Shown here: in pieces, positions 23,093 to 36,500 of the stretch
Layout: each line of letters starts with the position of its first letter
How positions within the stretch are numbered: position 1 is the first letter of the stretch
Assembly: GCA_964017185.1 (NCBI GenBank)
Contig: OZ024870.1
Coordinates: forward strand, 29,969,621-30,033,620
DNA length: 64,000 nucleotides
Direction of reading: 5' to 3'
Source: Rugalucina vietnamica
Lineage: Eukaryota; Mollusca; Bivalvia; Lucinida; Lucinidae
The notes under the pieces: generated by a model
What the model saw: the letters and a program-made list of their open reading frames with translations, nothing else
Told to the model about the DNA's origin: nothing
Database searches by the model: none
Position numbers and translations under genes: made by a program

Positions 23093-25213
23093 AACCAGAG
23101 GACCATTGGTCCTGAGAACGCTCACCTGAAGCCTGATCTTGGAGTATTAAGTCATAATGAAATGACCTTGAATACTCACACACCTTTATTGACTTCATAA
23201 GTTGTCTGCATCTGCAAAGTTTCAGGTCTCAGGCTGCAATAGTTTCCAAACCCAGTGATTTCTGAGAAAACCATAATTTTAATTTTGATATTTAAATGAC
23301 CTTGGGCCAAGGTCAAGACATGACCTTGGCCTTAAATAATTACTTACCTTCATTGACTCCATAAGATGTCTGCATCTAGCAACTTTCAGGTCTCAGGCTG
23401 CAATAGTTTGTTTTCGCCTTTTCCCATGTGAAAGCCTATGTTTCCAAAATTGACCTTGCCGTAAAATAGGTCAAGGTCATCCAAGGGTCATCATTTTATC
23501 AAACTATGATGGGCTGAGGTCCCCAATGCTACATACAAAGTTTCGTGGAAATCGGCCCACCGGTTCTGGAGAAGAAGATTTTTGAGTGGTTTTAACCATA
23601 TATGGGCGTGGCGGCCATCTTGGTCATGTGACCTGGATTTCGCGATCAAACTTACGTCTCCCCTACCCATGGATGCTCCACATAAAATTTCACTTTGATT
23701 GGCCGCGCAGTTTCAGAGAAGATCTTTGAAAACTGTGTATGGACAACAGACTGGCCAAGGTCAAGAGATGACCTTGACTTATATTAATCAAATACCTTCA
23801 TCTACTCCATTAGTTGTTTGCATCTACCACTTTTCAGGCCTCAGGCTGCAATAGTTTTCAAAAAATCCATAGTTTTCACTTTTTCCTATGTAAAAGCCTA
23901 TGTTTCCAAAAATGACCTTGCCGTAAAATAGGTCAAGGTCATCCAAGGGTCATCATTTTATCAAACTATGATGGGCTGAGGTCCTCAATGCTACATACCA
24001 AGTTTCGTGGAAATCGGCCAGCCAGTTCTGGAGAAGAAGATTTTTGAGTGGTTTTTACCATATATGGGCGTGGCGGCCATCTTGGTCATGTGACCTGGAT
24101 TTCGCGATTCCCCTACCCATGGATGCTCCACATAAAATTTCACTTTGATTGGTCGCGCAGTTTCAGAGAAGAAGATCTTTGAAAAGTGTGTATGGACAAC
24201 AGACTGGCCAAGGTCAAGAGATGACCTTGACCTATATTAATCACATACCTTCATCTACTCCATTAGTTGTTTGCATCTACCACTTTTCAGGCCTAAGGCT
24301 GCAACAGATTTCAAAAAATTCCATAGTTTTCACTTTTTCCTATGTAAAAGCCTATGTTTCCAAATTTGACCTTGCCGTAAAATAGGTCAAGGTCATCCAA
24401 GGGTCATCATTTTATCAAACTATGATGGGCTGAGGTCCTTGATGCTACATACCAAGTTTCGTGAAAATCGGCCTGCCGGTTCTGGAGAAGAAGATTTTTG
24501 AGTGGTTTTTACCATATATGGGCGTGGCGGCCATCTTGGTCATGTGACCTGGATTTCGGGATCAAACTTTCGTCTCCCCTACCCATGGATGCTCCACATA
24601 AAATTTCACTTTGATTGGCCAAGCAGTTTCAGAGAAGAAGATCTTTGAAAAGTGTGTATGGACAACAGACTGGCCAAGGTCAAGAGATGACCTTGACCTA
24701 TATCAATCACATACCTTCATCTACTCCATTAGTTGTTTGCATCTACCACTTTTCAGGCCTCAGGCTGCAAATGCTTTCAAAAATCCATAGTTTTCACTTT
24801 TTCCCATGTAAAAGCCTATGTTTCCAAATTTGACCTTGCCGTAAAATAGGTCAAGGTCATCCAAGGGTCATCATTTTATCAAACTATGATGGGCTGAAGT
24901 CCCCGATGCTACATGCCAAGTTTCGTGGAAATCGGCCCACCGGTTCTGGAGAAGAAGATTTTTGAAGGGTTTTTACCATATATGGGCGTGGCGGCCATCT
25001 TGGTCATGTGACCTGGATTTAGCGATCAAACTTGAAATGCCACTACCCAAGGAGGCTCCATATAAAATTTCAACTAGATCGGCCAAGCGGTTTCAGAGAA
25101 GAAGATCTTTGAAATTGTGGACGACGACGGACGACGGACGACGGACGACGGACGGACGCCGGATCATGGCTATCCTATTAGCTCACCTTGTGAGCCTTCG
25201 GCTCAGGTGAGCT
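23093..25213 (+). mobile_element. Helentron-like element, AGCTCACC family, intact ends
   Basis: 5' end AACCAGAGGACCATTGGTCC, then GCTCACCTGA (23125). Core: more than four tandem units of about 450-470 bp with a GATGACCTTG motif (about 23313, 23769, 24219, 24689), each holding ACCATATATGGGCGTGG and CCATCTTGGTCATGTGACC. Then (ACGACGG)n (about 25119-25156) and the 3' hairpin GCTCACC...GGTGAGCT. It faces the opposite way to the copy at 11813-13777. Open frames inside are repeat-unit artefacts. Confidence 0.78.
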
Positions 25214-25287
25214 AAAAAGTGGTCTGTAACACATCTGTTCTCTGCTCCCATCTACTGAACTTTAGACAAAGTAAGTTAAGAAATGTG

Positions 25288-25352
25288 AGCCATATATACA
25301 TGTATATGAAAACAAATGCATAGATCAGCTGTACAGAAGCTGTATAGCTGAT
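25288..25352. mobile_element. Family A MITE core fragment
   Basis: TGAGCCATAT followed by GAAAACAAATGCATAGATCAGC and the inverted CAGCTGAT; the right half is missing. Confidence 0.5.
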
Positions 25353-25436
25353 GTCAGAGTACCCTGACATGAAGTATGGTGGTCAAATGGCTTAGTATGA
25401 CTGTACGTAGTCTGTCCCAGCAACCTTGCTGACATT

Positions 25437-25913
25437 TTGACTCATTCAAAATTAAATTTCAACCAATCTCATACAGGGTCTGTCTCTGCATGTAAAAGAC
25501 GTAGATGTACCCATTGTAAGAGTATCAATGAATCAAATGAGTTTGTTTGTTCTAATACAAATGAAACATTTTCGCTTAACAGTGATTTTGATTGTACTTC
25601 AGAAAATGTTATTTATTTAATAACATGTAAGAAATGCCATACGCAATATGTTGGACAGACACATCAAAAGGTTTCAAAGAGAATGAACAGTCATCGATTT
25701 GACATTTTTCATTATCCAGATAATTTCACAAATGTTTCCATGCATTTCAATGAAAATGGTCATACACCAAATGATTTTTCATTTGCACCAATTGATAAAA
25801 TTGAAGCTGAATGGCCAAGATTATTAAAGGAAACCTACTGGATGCATCGCCTCAATACACTTCATCCAAATGGTATGAATTCTAAGGTATTATACCAAAT
25901 TCCAAATAAGTAA
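25437..25913 (+). pseudogene. GIY-YIG endonuclease end of a Penelope-like retroelement
   Basis: A 158-codon open frame. A CxxC knuckle (CTHCKS, residues about 25-30) precedes the GIY-YIG core: VIYLI (about 58-62), a second CxxC (CKKC) and YVGQT (about 70-74), then the catalytic-type Arg in SKRMNSH and the C-terminal motif KETYWMHRLNTLHPNGMN that closes Penelope-like proteins. The reverse transcriptase that should precede it is absent, and the frame has no upstream continuation past about 25430. This is therefore a 5'-truncated copy, the common fate of such elements. The endonuclease module itself is uninterrupted. Confidence 0.85.
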
Positions 25914-26270
25914 CTACTTTGGTACAAGCTTGTGCATAATTATGTATACTTTTGCTGTTTGTCACTATTTTCCTTGGTTATTATTTTTACTTGTAAAGTT
26001 CTTTTAGTGACAATTTGTATCATTGATCCAGCTAATTGTATTCATTTTTAAATGCACTTTTGCCATCTTATAATACTAACGTCGCTAGATAACGTCATTT
26101 ATTTTGGCGTTTGACGTCATATATTTTGGCGCTTATGACGTCACTTCCTAGTAGCATTATGTATACAACCATTTTGAGCACTGAAGAAGGATAATAATAA
26201 ATCCGAAACTAGTTTGCTAGAAAAATCTGAGTTGTGCTGATTTATACTCCTATATCCAGAATTATGTAGA
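25914..26270 (+). mobile_element. 3' non-coding tail of the Penelope-like element
   Basis: Follows the endonuclease stop. It contains three direct TGACGTCA-like sites near 26085-26145 and a segment with boxes resembling a hammerhead ribozyme core (26181-26220). The 3' limit is uncertain. Confidence 0.5.
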
Positions 26271-26279
26271 CATTTGTAA

Positions 26280-27378
26280 TAAAACAAGAATGTGTATGCA
26301 AAATTGCATGAAATTTAGATGGTCTGTCTGCATACATCTAATATTAAACTATTTCGTACAAATATGGATGAATGGGTCAACACAGTTATATGCATTTATG
26401 CCAAGAGGGGTAAGTGTCTATGTTGCACTTCAAAAACTGTTTTGAAATTCATCAAGATCAAATTCAACAGTTCCTGTAATTGCGAGTTGAGGTAATATTT
26501 CACAACGATAACTATCAGTTGCACTAGTAACTATTTAAGATAAGTTTTTGAAAGTTTGAAATGATTTCCACCATCAACGTTAATTTTATAGAAAATTTAT
26601 TAAACCTTCTGCAATTATTTTATTGGAAAATACAGACTTAATGTAAGTTTTACAGCGCAAAACTAGACTTTCAAAAAACTTTTTTTTCCAGTCAAGTACA
26701 TGTACATTAAACAAAATTAATGTACTACTGTGTCATTGATGATTCCATGGTGATTTTGTATGTATTTTTCGTTACGTATTCTAAATGCTTGTTTCTTGTT
26801 GTCATTTTAAACAAGCGACATCTTTTTGTTTTCTTTCAGTCTAAAATAAAATTAGTTGTCCCTCATACAAAATGAAACTGATTTTTTCTGCTTATCATTT
26901 CTAACTTGAATAATTGACAATCATTTTAATTAGGAAGCCTTAATCAATGCTTAGATGGCAATATTCATCACCTTAAGAGATTGCATACAAACATTCAACC
27001 ACCCCTCCACAAACCGTAGAAAAATGATTTTCAACATGCTCCGTAAACGCCGATACACCATCAATGAAATGCTCATAACTTTTGCAATTTTTAAGAGATT
27101 TGACCAATATTTTCACTGATTGCTCACATGAAATGTCGATTAAAAGCATTAAACTATTTTTTAAATTTCAATCAACCGTTTGCAAATTATTAGTCATGTT
27201 TATGATTTCCTGGGACGGACCTCGTATATGCTGGTGTAAGCCAGACTTTGTCGGGAATCCTGAAGACTCGTATTCACATCACATGGCTCAAATATGCTGA
27301 CACTTTGGGACTTCTCAAGCTGCTACTCCTAATATTCACAAGTCGCAGTTTCAAGCATCTATTTTCTCTAACAATCCT
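26280..27378. other. Non-coding; likely 3' flank or 3' UTR of the transporter
   Basis: No repeat or gene recognised apart from a family A-like scrap near 27205-27290 (GACGGACCTCG...GGCTCA). Minus-strand AATAAA near 26620 could be a poly(A) signal for the transporter. Confidence 0.45.
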
Positions 27379-27530
27379 CTAGTCTGAGTCTTTACGGGGC
27401 ACATGATCAACCATTCTGACGTAGCTGTCTCCCTGTATTTTCTCTGCATCTTTCTTCATTATGAACATAGCAGGTATGAACAGTACTGCGCCCAGGATGT
27501 ACAGACCAGGGTATAGAATGTATAAGGCAC
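27379..27530 (-). CDS. Transporter exon 10 (last)
   Basis: Residues 483-532: last membrane segment (LYILGAVLFIPAMFIM) and a charged cytosolic tail ending KDSD, TAG at 27381-27379. A family A MITE begins only 16 bp upstream of the exon, so the branch-point region of this intron is transposon sequence. Confidence 0.92.
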
Positions 27531-30500
27531 CTGCAAATTGATAAATGAGACTGTGCATGAGAAAACCAACAACTTGGGTTCCAACCAGGTCTGACACAAA
27601 CCGGCCTGTATAGTCACAGAAGATGGTTAGAGGCTTGAAATTTTGTATTTAAGCAGAAGAGGGATTGTACTATCCGTGTAGCGAAAACAACGGCGCTGAT
27701 CAGCTTCGCGGCTACCGCGAAGCTGATCAGTGGCTTTGTATTTGCCTATGCAGATTGTTGGTTTTCTCATGCTGTGGCTCAAATAGAATATGAAAATGTA
27801 AATATTAACAATACTAGTCTGCCTTTGAACATAAAAGACTTGATATATTTCCTTTTACTATAGAAATAAATGCCCCTGCCTATGTATGTTCTAAATAACA
27901 CTTAGAAATACTTTTTAATTCTACATGAAAACAAGCATACTCACCTCTTAGACTTTGAGATTTTGTATAACCATGATTTTCAAATGCATCTTGTATAGGT
28001 GGGACTAGCAGCGGCATGTTTCCGCCAATATTGCTGATAATAAACAGGTACACTGCAACGGCGGACGTCCTAACATTGCTGGGTATCAGTTCTACCACTA
28101 TGGCTAAAGTGATGCCTATCCACATCTCACCTGAAAAGGAAAAGAAAAATCTACATGTCTACACAATAAGTTATTGGCTGTTTATTTGCATCATCAGGAA
28201 AACACGTCTGTGCAATGAATACCCTCTTAAACCCCACTTTTATATAGTAAAAATGGGGAATGCAAGGGTATACCTATTTTCTTATTTTTGCTCCAAAACA
28301 TAGATTGGGGTACTCGCTACAATCGCCTCGGCCAGGCGGTTCTAACGCGTACCCAAAATCTATGTTTTGAGCAAAAATAAGAAAAATATCAAACATTTTC
28401 TACTGAAAATTTTCATTTTTTACGACTTTAAAAATCAGTGTATTGTATGGGTCTGTTTTCGTAATGTTAATGCTTTACATGCGATGTAAACAGCTTAGGT
28501 GATGCGAAGTCATTTTACTACAAGTCTGGAATTTTTGCCTAGCTTCGTGATTCATTTTTGAAATATCAGCTTGCTCTACAATTTGTGACTGAATGCTTAC
28601 AGTCTTTATAGTTTATAGCAAAAATTAAATGAAACTCTCATAAATTAAATTCTCACAAAAAATTCCAAATTTACAGTATCCAAACCAAACTTAACGTGGC
28701 CAAGCCTTCCTCGGAAAGTTTATCATGACATACCAACATTCTTTGCCATTCTGACACGGAGAAGGAATGAGGATCCTTGTCAAAATGTCTGCTGATAAAT
28801 ACAACTAAATCTCTTTACAACAAATTTTATTATAGAACAGTACTGGATAAAGCACTGTTTATTGCTGGAGCCCAACAACAGCAGTACTAAGCGATTGTGG
28901 TATACACTTTAAACAAGTACACTTACCAAAAATATAACATGGTATCTGCATGATGTAAGCCCAGGGTGGATTCAAAAATAATGTTCCTGCTGCAAACGGT
29001 GAGGCTATCAACTGAAACAGTCATAAATGGCTTAAAATAAAGTACTAGAGCATACAGTAACATAATGCAACTGTTAAAATACTGATAGTGAGGGTGCCAG
29101 ACGCGAAAAAGCCACCAAAAATAGACTTTAGGTGGCCACCTGTTTAGCAAAAATTTCCTTTGTATAGTTGTTTAGTACTGTCTTTGGGAAGTATGAAAAC
29201 CAATGTTTTAATTTTTTTCGGTCTTGCAAAAGTACTTTTATTGTGGGTTAAAATGGCGTACCCTAGCTTATTTGATCCGTGACTTCTAGTACAGCCAGCA
29301 GATTCCCAAACCATAAATATATTGCCTATTTTCATGTTCATGCAATATGTTTTCATTGCAGCTGCTAGTAATTACATATAGTTGCTAGTGAGACTTGAAT
29401 ATGATTTTTAAAACAAAAATAAAGTTACATACGTTAGTCTTTAAGGACGTAACTACGCCATCTTTAAGAGATGTCTAAAATTTTATTTTGAATTGTAAAT
29501 TATAGTCTTTTGTTCATTGGTACACTTTGCCTAATTGTTTGATTCTGCATTAAACTTTAGAAAGTAATAGACTATTTTAAGATAATGGAAGGCTATAGAT
29601 CCTTACATTATAAATAATTGTCGATAGTGTAACATTATAAACAGAATAAATCCCTGTATTTGCGTCATTCTATAGTGACCCGTCAACTTGAAAATTCATT
29701 TTAAAAAACCTTAAAGCCAATATCTTCGAAAACGAAGCTAGCAAAATATTTTTTTACAAAATTTATGTGTTTGGCCATTTTTTATTTAGCTTTTTGTGAC
29801 ATGTAACGTATGTAACAGAGTTAATTTGTCAATAGGTAAGGCTCAAAACAAAGAAATAGCTTCATAATATCACTTTGGTTAGTCATTTTTTGCTGGAACA
29901 GGTGTTGAGTACTGTCTTTGGACATGTAAAAGCATTTATCTTAGAGAAAACTCAAGCTTGGTTGAATAAGAGAAGTTTGCACTCTCAGCATCGGAGCATT
30001 ATCATGTAATAGGCCGTTACATACATTACTGGTAAAAATGAAAATATGATATGACTGTTTGAGCTACAGAAAAATGACAGCACTTTATCATTTTACTCAA
30101 GTTACTCATAAAATCTGCATTCTGCATGTCTATGTTATGTTTTGCTCTTATAAAAGCTGTTTGAACAAACTTCTGACCTCCACTGACTGTAATGTTTACA
30201 TGTTATGTAAATTAAAATATCCTTTGAAAAACGCAATTTTACGAGGCGTCATTCACTTTTGCGGGTGTTCTATGCATTTTGCCAAAAACAAGATATTTCA
30301 GTATTTCCAATTACCATGTTCAAATGACACGCACGATTTATTTTTTCTTTCTTATATGCATTGTCTAAAATGAAGTATTCAGCAGCCTAACCCCAGTCTC
30401 ATATGCCAAATGATGTATTACTATTTACCTATAACATGTTTCATGTATTTCTTTGGAATAGTGGTTACATCTTATGATTTTGATGCTTCCTCGATAGTTG

Positions 30501-33500
30501 GGTAACAAAGCTTTGAACAACTGTTGTGACTGTTACAAAGAACCTAGGCTCAGAGATCTTACTGAATAATGTAACACATGTAACATTACATATTATGAAT
30601 AAAGAAGGTCGCTGTCTACATGTTATATTTCAAAACAATGTGATGACTTTATGTTTCCTATGAGTAATTGAAAGTCTTTAATGTAAATAAAACAACAGAT
30701 ATTACTTATTCATTTCTAAAAATCATGCCTATGAATCTATGTATAGAATAAAGGGTATTCAAATACTGCCTTTCTAATGCTGAAATATATGTAGAGCAGA
30801 GAAGATGCTTCATCTTGAACAAAACATCAATTGAAGTGACCCCAAACTAATCTTCATCAAAGGCATCCATGGGCGTAGCACTTTTTCCTTAATACTTAAG
30901 AAGCAAACCATTTAATTTGCATCCTAATCAATACGAATAAAAACTTAGGAAATCGCAGAAAACTTTGGAAAATAAAGGATATACCTACAAAATAACAAAG
31001 TTTTGTGCCTGGACTGTTTATAGACCTAGATTGCTTATAGTGGTATCAAACAGATGATAAATGCAATGTACTGTTGCCCTCTAGCTTTATAGAAATATAA
31101 TCTTCATGTTTATTTTTTGAAAATTAAAAATGGAGAAAACACCACAGAATAATTAAGTGAATATACCTGCAAAATGACATAGAACTCAAGCACCAAAATC
31201 CTTACTGTGCTGAAAATGGTACCAAACAACTGCTAGGGCAGTTTTCAATAAGCATGTACTATAATATGCAAGCCATTTGACTTTTTGGATTTCATGAGTA
31301 TTAATGGAATCTTTAGATACTGGAGAAAAATTGTGGAATAATTAAGTGGGATATACCTACTTAACCACTATGTATATTGGCTACTGATAGCCATATGGAG
31401 CTGAAATTGGTATAAACTGATTGCCAGGACAAATACTCTTTAACCATATAATCTTATAATTAAATCATATGAATGTTTGTTTCATCAATTTAATGAGAAC
31501 TCCAGAAATGAGAGAAACAATGCTGAAATGTAAACTGGATAACCCAACAAAATCGCCTATTTCTCTGCTGGCAATGACCTTTGAGAGCTCAAAATAGCAT
31601 CAGCTAATTGCTATAAGAATGTTATATTGCCAAGTTGTCAGATATACCACAAAACATATGAGTAAGCAACCAAAATACAAGCTTTTTGTGGATGGACATT
31701 CTTTACTAGTCTGACATTTTCTATTTGTTTAAATGTTTTACTTAATATCAATGAAACCAAATCTCAAAGAATTCGTATAAGAGACCACATGGCAATAATA
31801 AATTGTCCTAGCTATCCTTTGATGTTATTTTCAGCATTCAAAGGCAATGGTCATCCGAGATATCAGTGATTTAATTGGTATATCCCTTCATTTTTCAAAC
31901 CTTTTTTCTTACTTCTGAAGTTTTCATTAATATTCATGAGACATAAGATCAGAAAATCAGATTACACAGTTAAGGTACATTCTCAAAGCAACCATTTGCT
32001 ACCAATTTCTGCACTCTTATGCTATCAGAAGTGAAGATACAAATCATTTTGAAGGTGTACCTTTTTAACTTTTCTGTGATTTTAACCAATATTCTTACCT
32101 TAACATTAATATTAACGTTAAAAGCAAATGATTCATATTTTTTGACTTTAAGGCAACAGTTTATAGTCTAAGTATTCATTCAATACCACTTTCAGCATCC
32201 AGTGTCAATTTAAAGGTCAGATACAAGTGATTTAGTAAGTTTACTCTTTAAGTTTTTAGCATTTTTTCTCAAGTTTTCTTAGGTTTTTATGAATAATAAT
32301 CATGAATATGCAAATGAGATGATTCTAAAACAGGACTTTGATATCTGTAAAGTTGCCAAATGGCATCAGTGGTGCAACAACAGTATGTCATGATGATAGC
32401 TTGGGCCTGGAATGAGTTTATTTTTGGGCTTAAATGATTTTTGTGATTTTATTGATATATACCATTTAACATATTCATCATAAATATACAAGGTACTAGT
32501 AAGTATTTGCATTATTGACAACCGGAAAGACTGCTCTATATCCATGCATTACTGTGGTTTCAATTTTACTCATCTTCACAACAATTGTCTGCTCAGATGT
32601 GAGCATTTTCGTATGTAGGCACCCATTCTTTTTCATATTGTTGGTGACCAAGGACACATTTTTTCATTAATATTCATGAAAATACAGCTGTGATGATTTT
32701 CGTACATATGTAGCCCTATTGCATTAAAGAAATTGTGAAATTGTATCACTGAGCTATAACATCAGTCAAATTATGGTCAAGAAGGATAGAATGGGTCAGA
32801 AAATAGTTTATAATTGATATCCCTTATATTTGATATTTCATGAATATGCATGAATGATGCAAGTGAGTTTATTGTCATTTCCTACCACTGAACGAAAGGA
32901 CAGTATCTAAGCTGTAACAGGACAGCAAATTCATCGGTCTAAGATAAGTATTAGTTGCGATATGAGCTGTTTCGTATGTACTCCCCCATCCTCGAATACC
33001 ATGTTTTAGAATGTCATGTGTTGCGTTATACATTCGTTAATTTCAACACTTTTGCAAGACTTAAAATTGACCAAACATTGGTTTTCAAGCTTCCAATGGG
33101 GTCCTCTGCCAGGGGGTATGAATGAAATTTTTGCTACTCTCCGACCACCTATTACCATTTTTCTGATGGCTGGCACCCTTACTATGAAGTCCAATTTTAC
33201 TGAAGAACATCCTCACTGTTAATAACCAAAGAGATGCAAATTAAACATACTGCAAAATCAGACAAAGCATCTTTGCAGTCCAATTGGCATATTATGCACT
33301 CAGCCTTTGCTTTATTCAAGCCAAGCTCATCTACGTCTTCACTAGCAAACAAATACAAATCTCAGCAGCTTATGTGGTAAAGAGGTTGAGCCACTTGCCT
33401 TTTAAACAGGGTTTCAATCCCGTCTCCAATCTTTCAGATGAGAAAATATACTATGAGACTTAAGTTTAGCAATTTTTAATTGATTTCCAAATTGCAAATT

Positions 33501-36500
33501 GGTATGAAGATGAACTGAAACAAACTCTTTAATCCATCAATATTTTAACCATAAGGAACCACAATTTCCACTTTTCGCAGGAAAGTCATCTTTTCTTGAT
33601 GCAGTTATGCTGCGCCAAAGTTTACAGAGGTGTTACCTCAAAATTCACATTGTTTCTTGGCATCTGAAAAAGATAATGATTTATTCCCAAAGCAGCCATT
33701 TATCATCTTCCTGTGCTCAAAGAGAGAACTGTACCATGATCGTAGAGATTTGGTTCCATTCTGGTATGAGGAAATGCCGCCCTGTATGACGTAACTAACA
33801 TTGTTTTGTTCCATGGCTTTTCTCCCGAGGTGATCACATACGTGTTAAATTGCTGACATGACTTGCGATTTCACTTTTTGTACGAGAAAACTTTCATTTA
33901 GTAGGCCTATACGGTTTGATGTGATATGGTCAAGTCGTCTTGCACGTTTACGCTTAATGTTTACAGGACCAAAAACCTATCGGCGATATTCACCGTTTTT
34001 GCACTACGCAGGTTGTTTCCCGTCAGCTATTTCGATACAAATCAATCTTTCCATGCCTTAAATTATCAAAATTGAAAATCATAGGTTGCCTAGAAATCGA
34101 AACGTCACTATGACGTCAAATTGCCATTGCCCTATATCATGATAGCCTTACGTTGTCTGGCGTAATGATGTCGATTTTTGACACTGTCAGCTGATGGAAC
34201 ATGGTTCTAGGAAACTATATCCTACTCTCGCAAGCTCAAAAATTTCAGTTGGCTTTTTTATTTCTTCAAGTCTGCACTGAGCATATTGATCTTCGTGTTA
34301 CGTTGGTTTCACATCAAGCCTTGACGGCCTCCCCTCATGGAATTTTTCAAATGCCACTCCGGTTTATTCGTTATGACACTTATACCAATCAAACAAGGCA
34401 AAGATTGATAACATGAAGCAAATGGAGTGCTGGGCACGTGATTTGCATGATATTTTAAACATAACGTATCAACTCGTGGACGTAAGAAAAACACACAAAC
34501 TCGCCTTCAAACATAAATTTGAGCATCTTTTGACATATTAAAAGCATATCAAAAGTTTTCAAACATTTGATTTTGAAAATAATGATGGATCCACAAATTG
34601 CTAAACTTAAGTCTTATAGTATATATTCTTGCTGATTAGCACTCTGTGAGCTTTATTTTTCAAAACTTAAAAAGAGTTAATGCAATGAAAACTCTTTCTT
34701 ATAAGTGCACACAACGGATGAAACCAAGACATAAAATGTAAAAAAAAAAAAAAAAAAAAAAAACATGTCAAAAAAATTGATGATGATGACATTTAAGTGT
34801 TCTAATCCTTGCAAAATAGTGTTAAGTTTTAATGTGTTAAATGGTAGAAAATATCAATATGCCAGTCTAACAATGTGCATTTATGCACATATATTTTTTT
34901 TCAGAGACGACCAGTGTGTGCACTTATTGGAATGAATATGTTACGGTGCAATCTCCATGTGACCTTCACTGTCAGTGTGGCATATATCACAACACATCAT
35001 CAATAACAACACTTACCAAACTTGCTATTATCACAGCTACTCTGGCATATATCCCTCTCCCCTTCACCACCCTGTCGGAGATGAACCCGCCAACCAGTAC
35101 CCCCAGGCTACCCCCAACTATGGGTATCCAGCCCATATACTGGGCTATATCTGCCTTAGTCTGGCCAATAGATGTGAAATAAGGTTGAGTATTGTAGGCA
35201 AACACGTAACCAGCTGAAACAGAAAAATTATTATTCTTATTTATTTATTTTTTATTTATTTATTTATTTTATTTATTTATTTATTTATTTTTTATTTTTT
35301 TTTTTTTTTTGGTTATGACTTAACACCCCAGTAAATACATTTTCAGACATGTTGGGATGCACCAACACTTCTATGATGTAAACCAGTGCTATAGGGAGTT
35401 AATCTTTTTCAACGACACAATCAGGTGCCAATGGTTTTTGAATCCCTGACCTCTCAATCCACAGTCTGACGCACTAATCACTAAGCCACCATGCCCCCTA
35501 AAAATTAGAATGCAATGATGCAGTGCGTGTAGGACAGAAAGATGTGTGTCATTTATAAACTTAAAGAACTTACAAATAATTCAGCAATAGAATACATATG
35601 AGCCGCCTCATGGGAAAACCAACAATCTGCATGGGCGAAAACAAAGGCGCAGATCAGCTTCGCGGTAACCGCGAAGCTGATCCGCGCCTTTGTTTTCGCT
35701 ACTCGGATAGTACTATTCCTCCTCTACTTAAATCCGAAATTTCAAGCTTCTAGCTCTTTTCTGTAACTGTACAGGTCGGTTTGTGTCGGACCTGTTCGGA
35801 AACCACATTGTTGGTTTTCCCACGAGGCGGCTCATATAATTGCGGAACTTGTAGTTCATGTCTTTCAAATTCACATACCAGCATTTCTAACTGACCCTGC
35901 CAGCACAGCCAGTATCAAAGACGGAGCCATGAACGGCCGGAGTATTTTCATAAACTTTTCTCCCCTAGATTCCTTTACTATGGTTTCTGCCTTCTCTGCA
36001 TTTTTGTCCTGCGTTCTTTCTGGTTCTCGGACCGTGAGGAATATGAGTATGCCGACAGCTATCCCGGGAATTCCAGATATAAAGAAAGCCCATCTCCAAC
36101 CCTGTTACAAAAGATTTAGACAAGCTTTACACAAATCATGTTTTATGGAAGAGTTTAGGGAAGAATTTAGGAAACTCTTTTTTAACAAACATGCAAGAAG
36201 TTAACAAAACACATGGACATGAAAGTGCAGAGCTAAGTAATTTTCATGTTGCATTAATTAAAGCTCTGACAACACTTGAGGCAATCCGCACATTTCTTTC
36301 ACCACTAACTCACAAATACTCTTCTTGTATCAGCGGATAAAGAAGGATGGCCATTGAAATATTTTTCATGACCAACTCTTCTAACACGAAAATGTGCCAG
36401 ACTTGACGATCAATCATGGAGCCACTTCATCAGGAAAACATGTCCGTGTAAAGTATACCCCTCAAACCCCACTTTTATATAGTAAAACTGGGGTATGCAG

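Noticed and set aside
24149-24833. Pair of similar open frames (KSVYGQQTGQGQEMTLTY...)
   Set aside because: They are successive units of the 460-bp tandem core of the Helentron-like element, with no start or domain support.
33358-33425. tRNA-like patch
   Set aside because: The B-box-like segment has an extra base and no clover-leaf is possible; at best an old SINE head.
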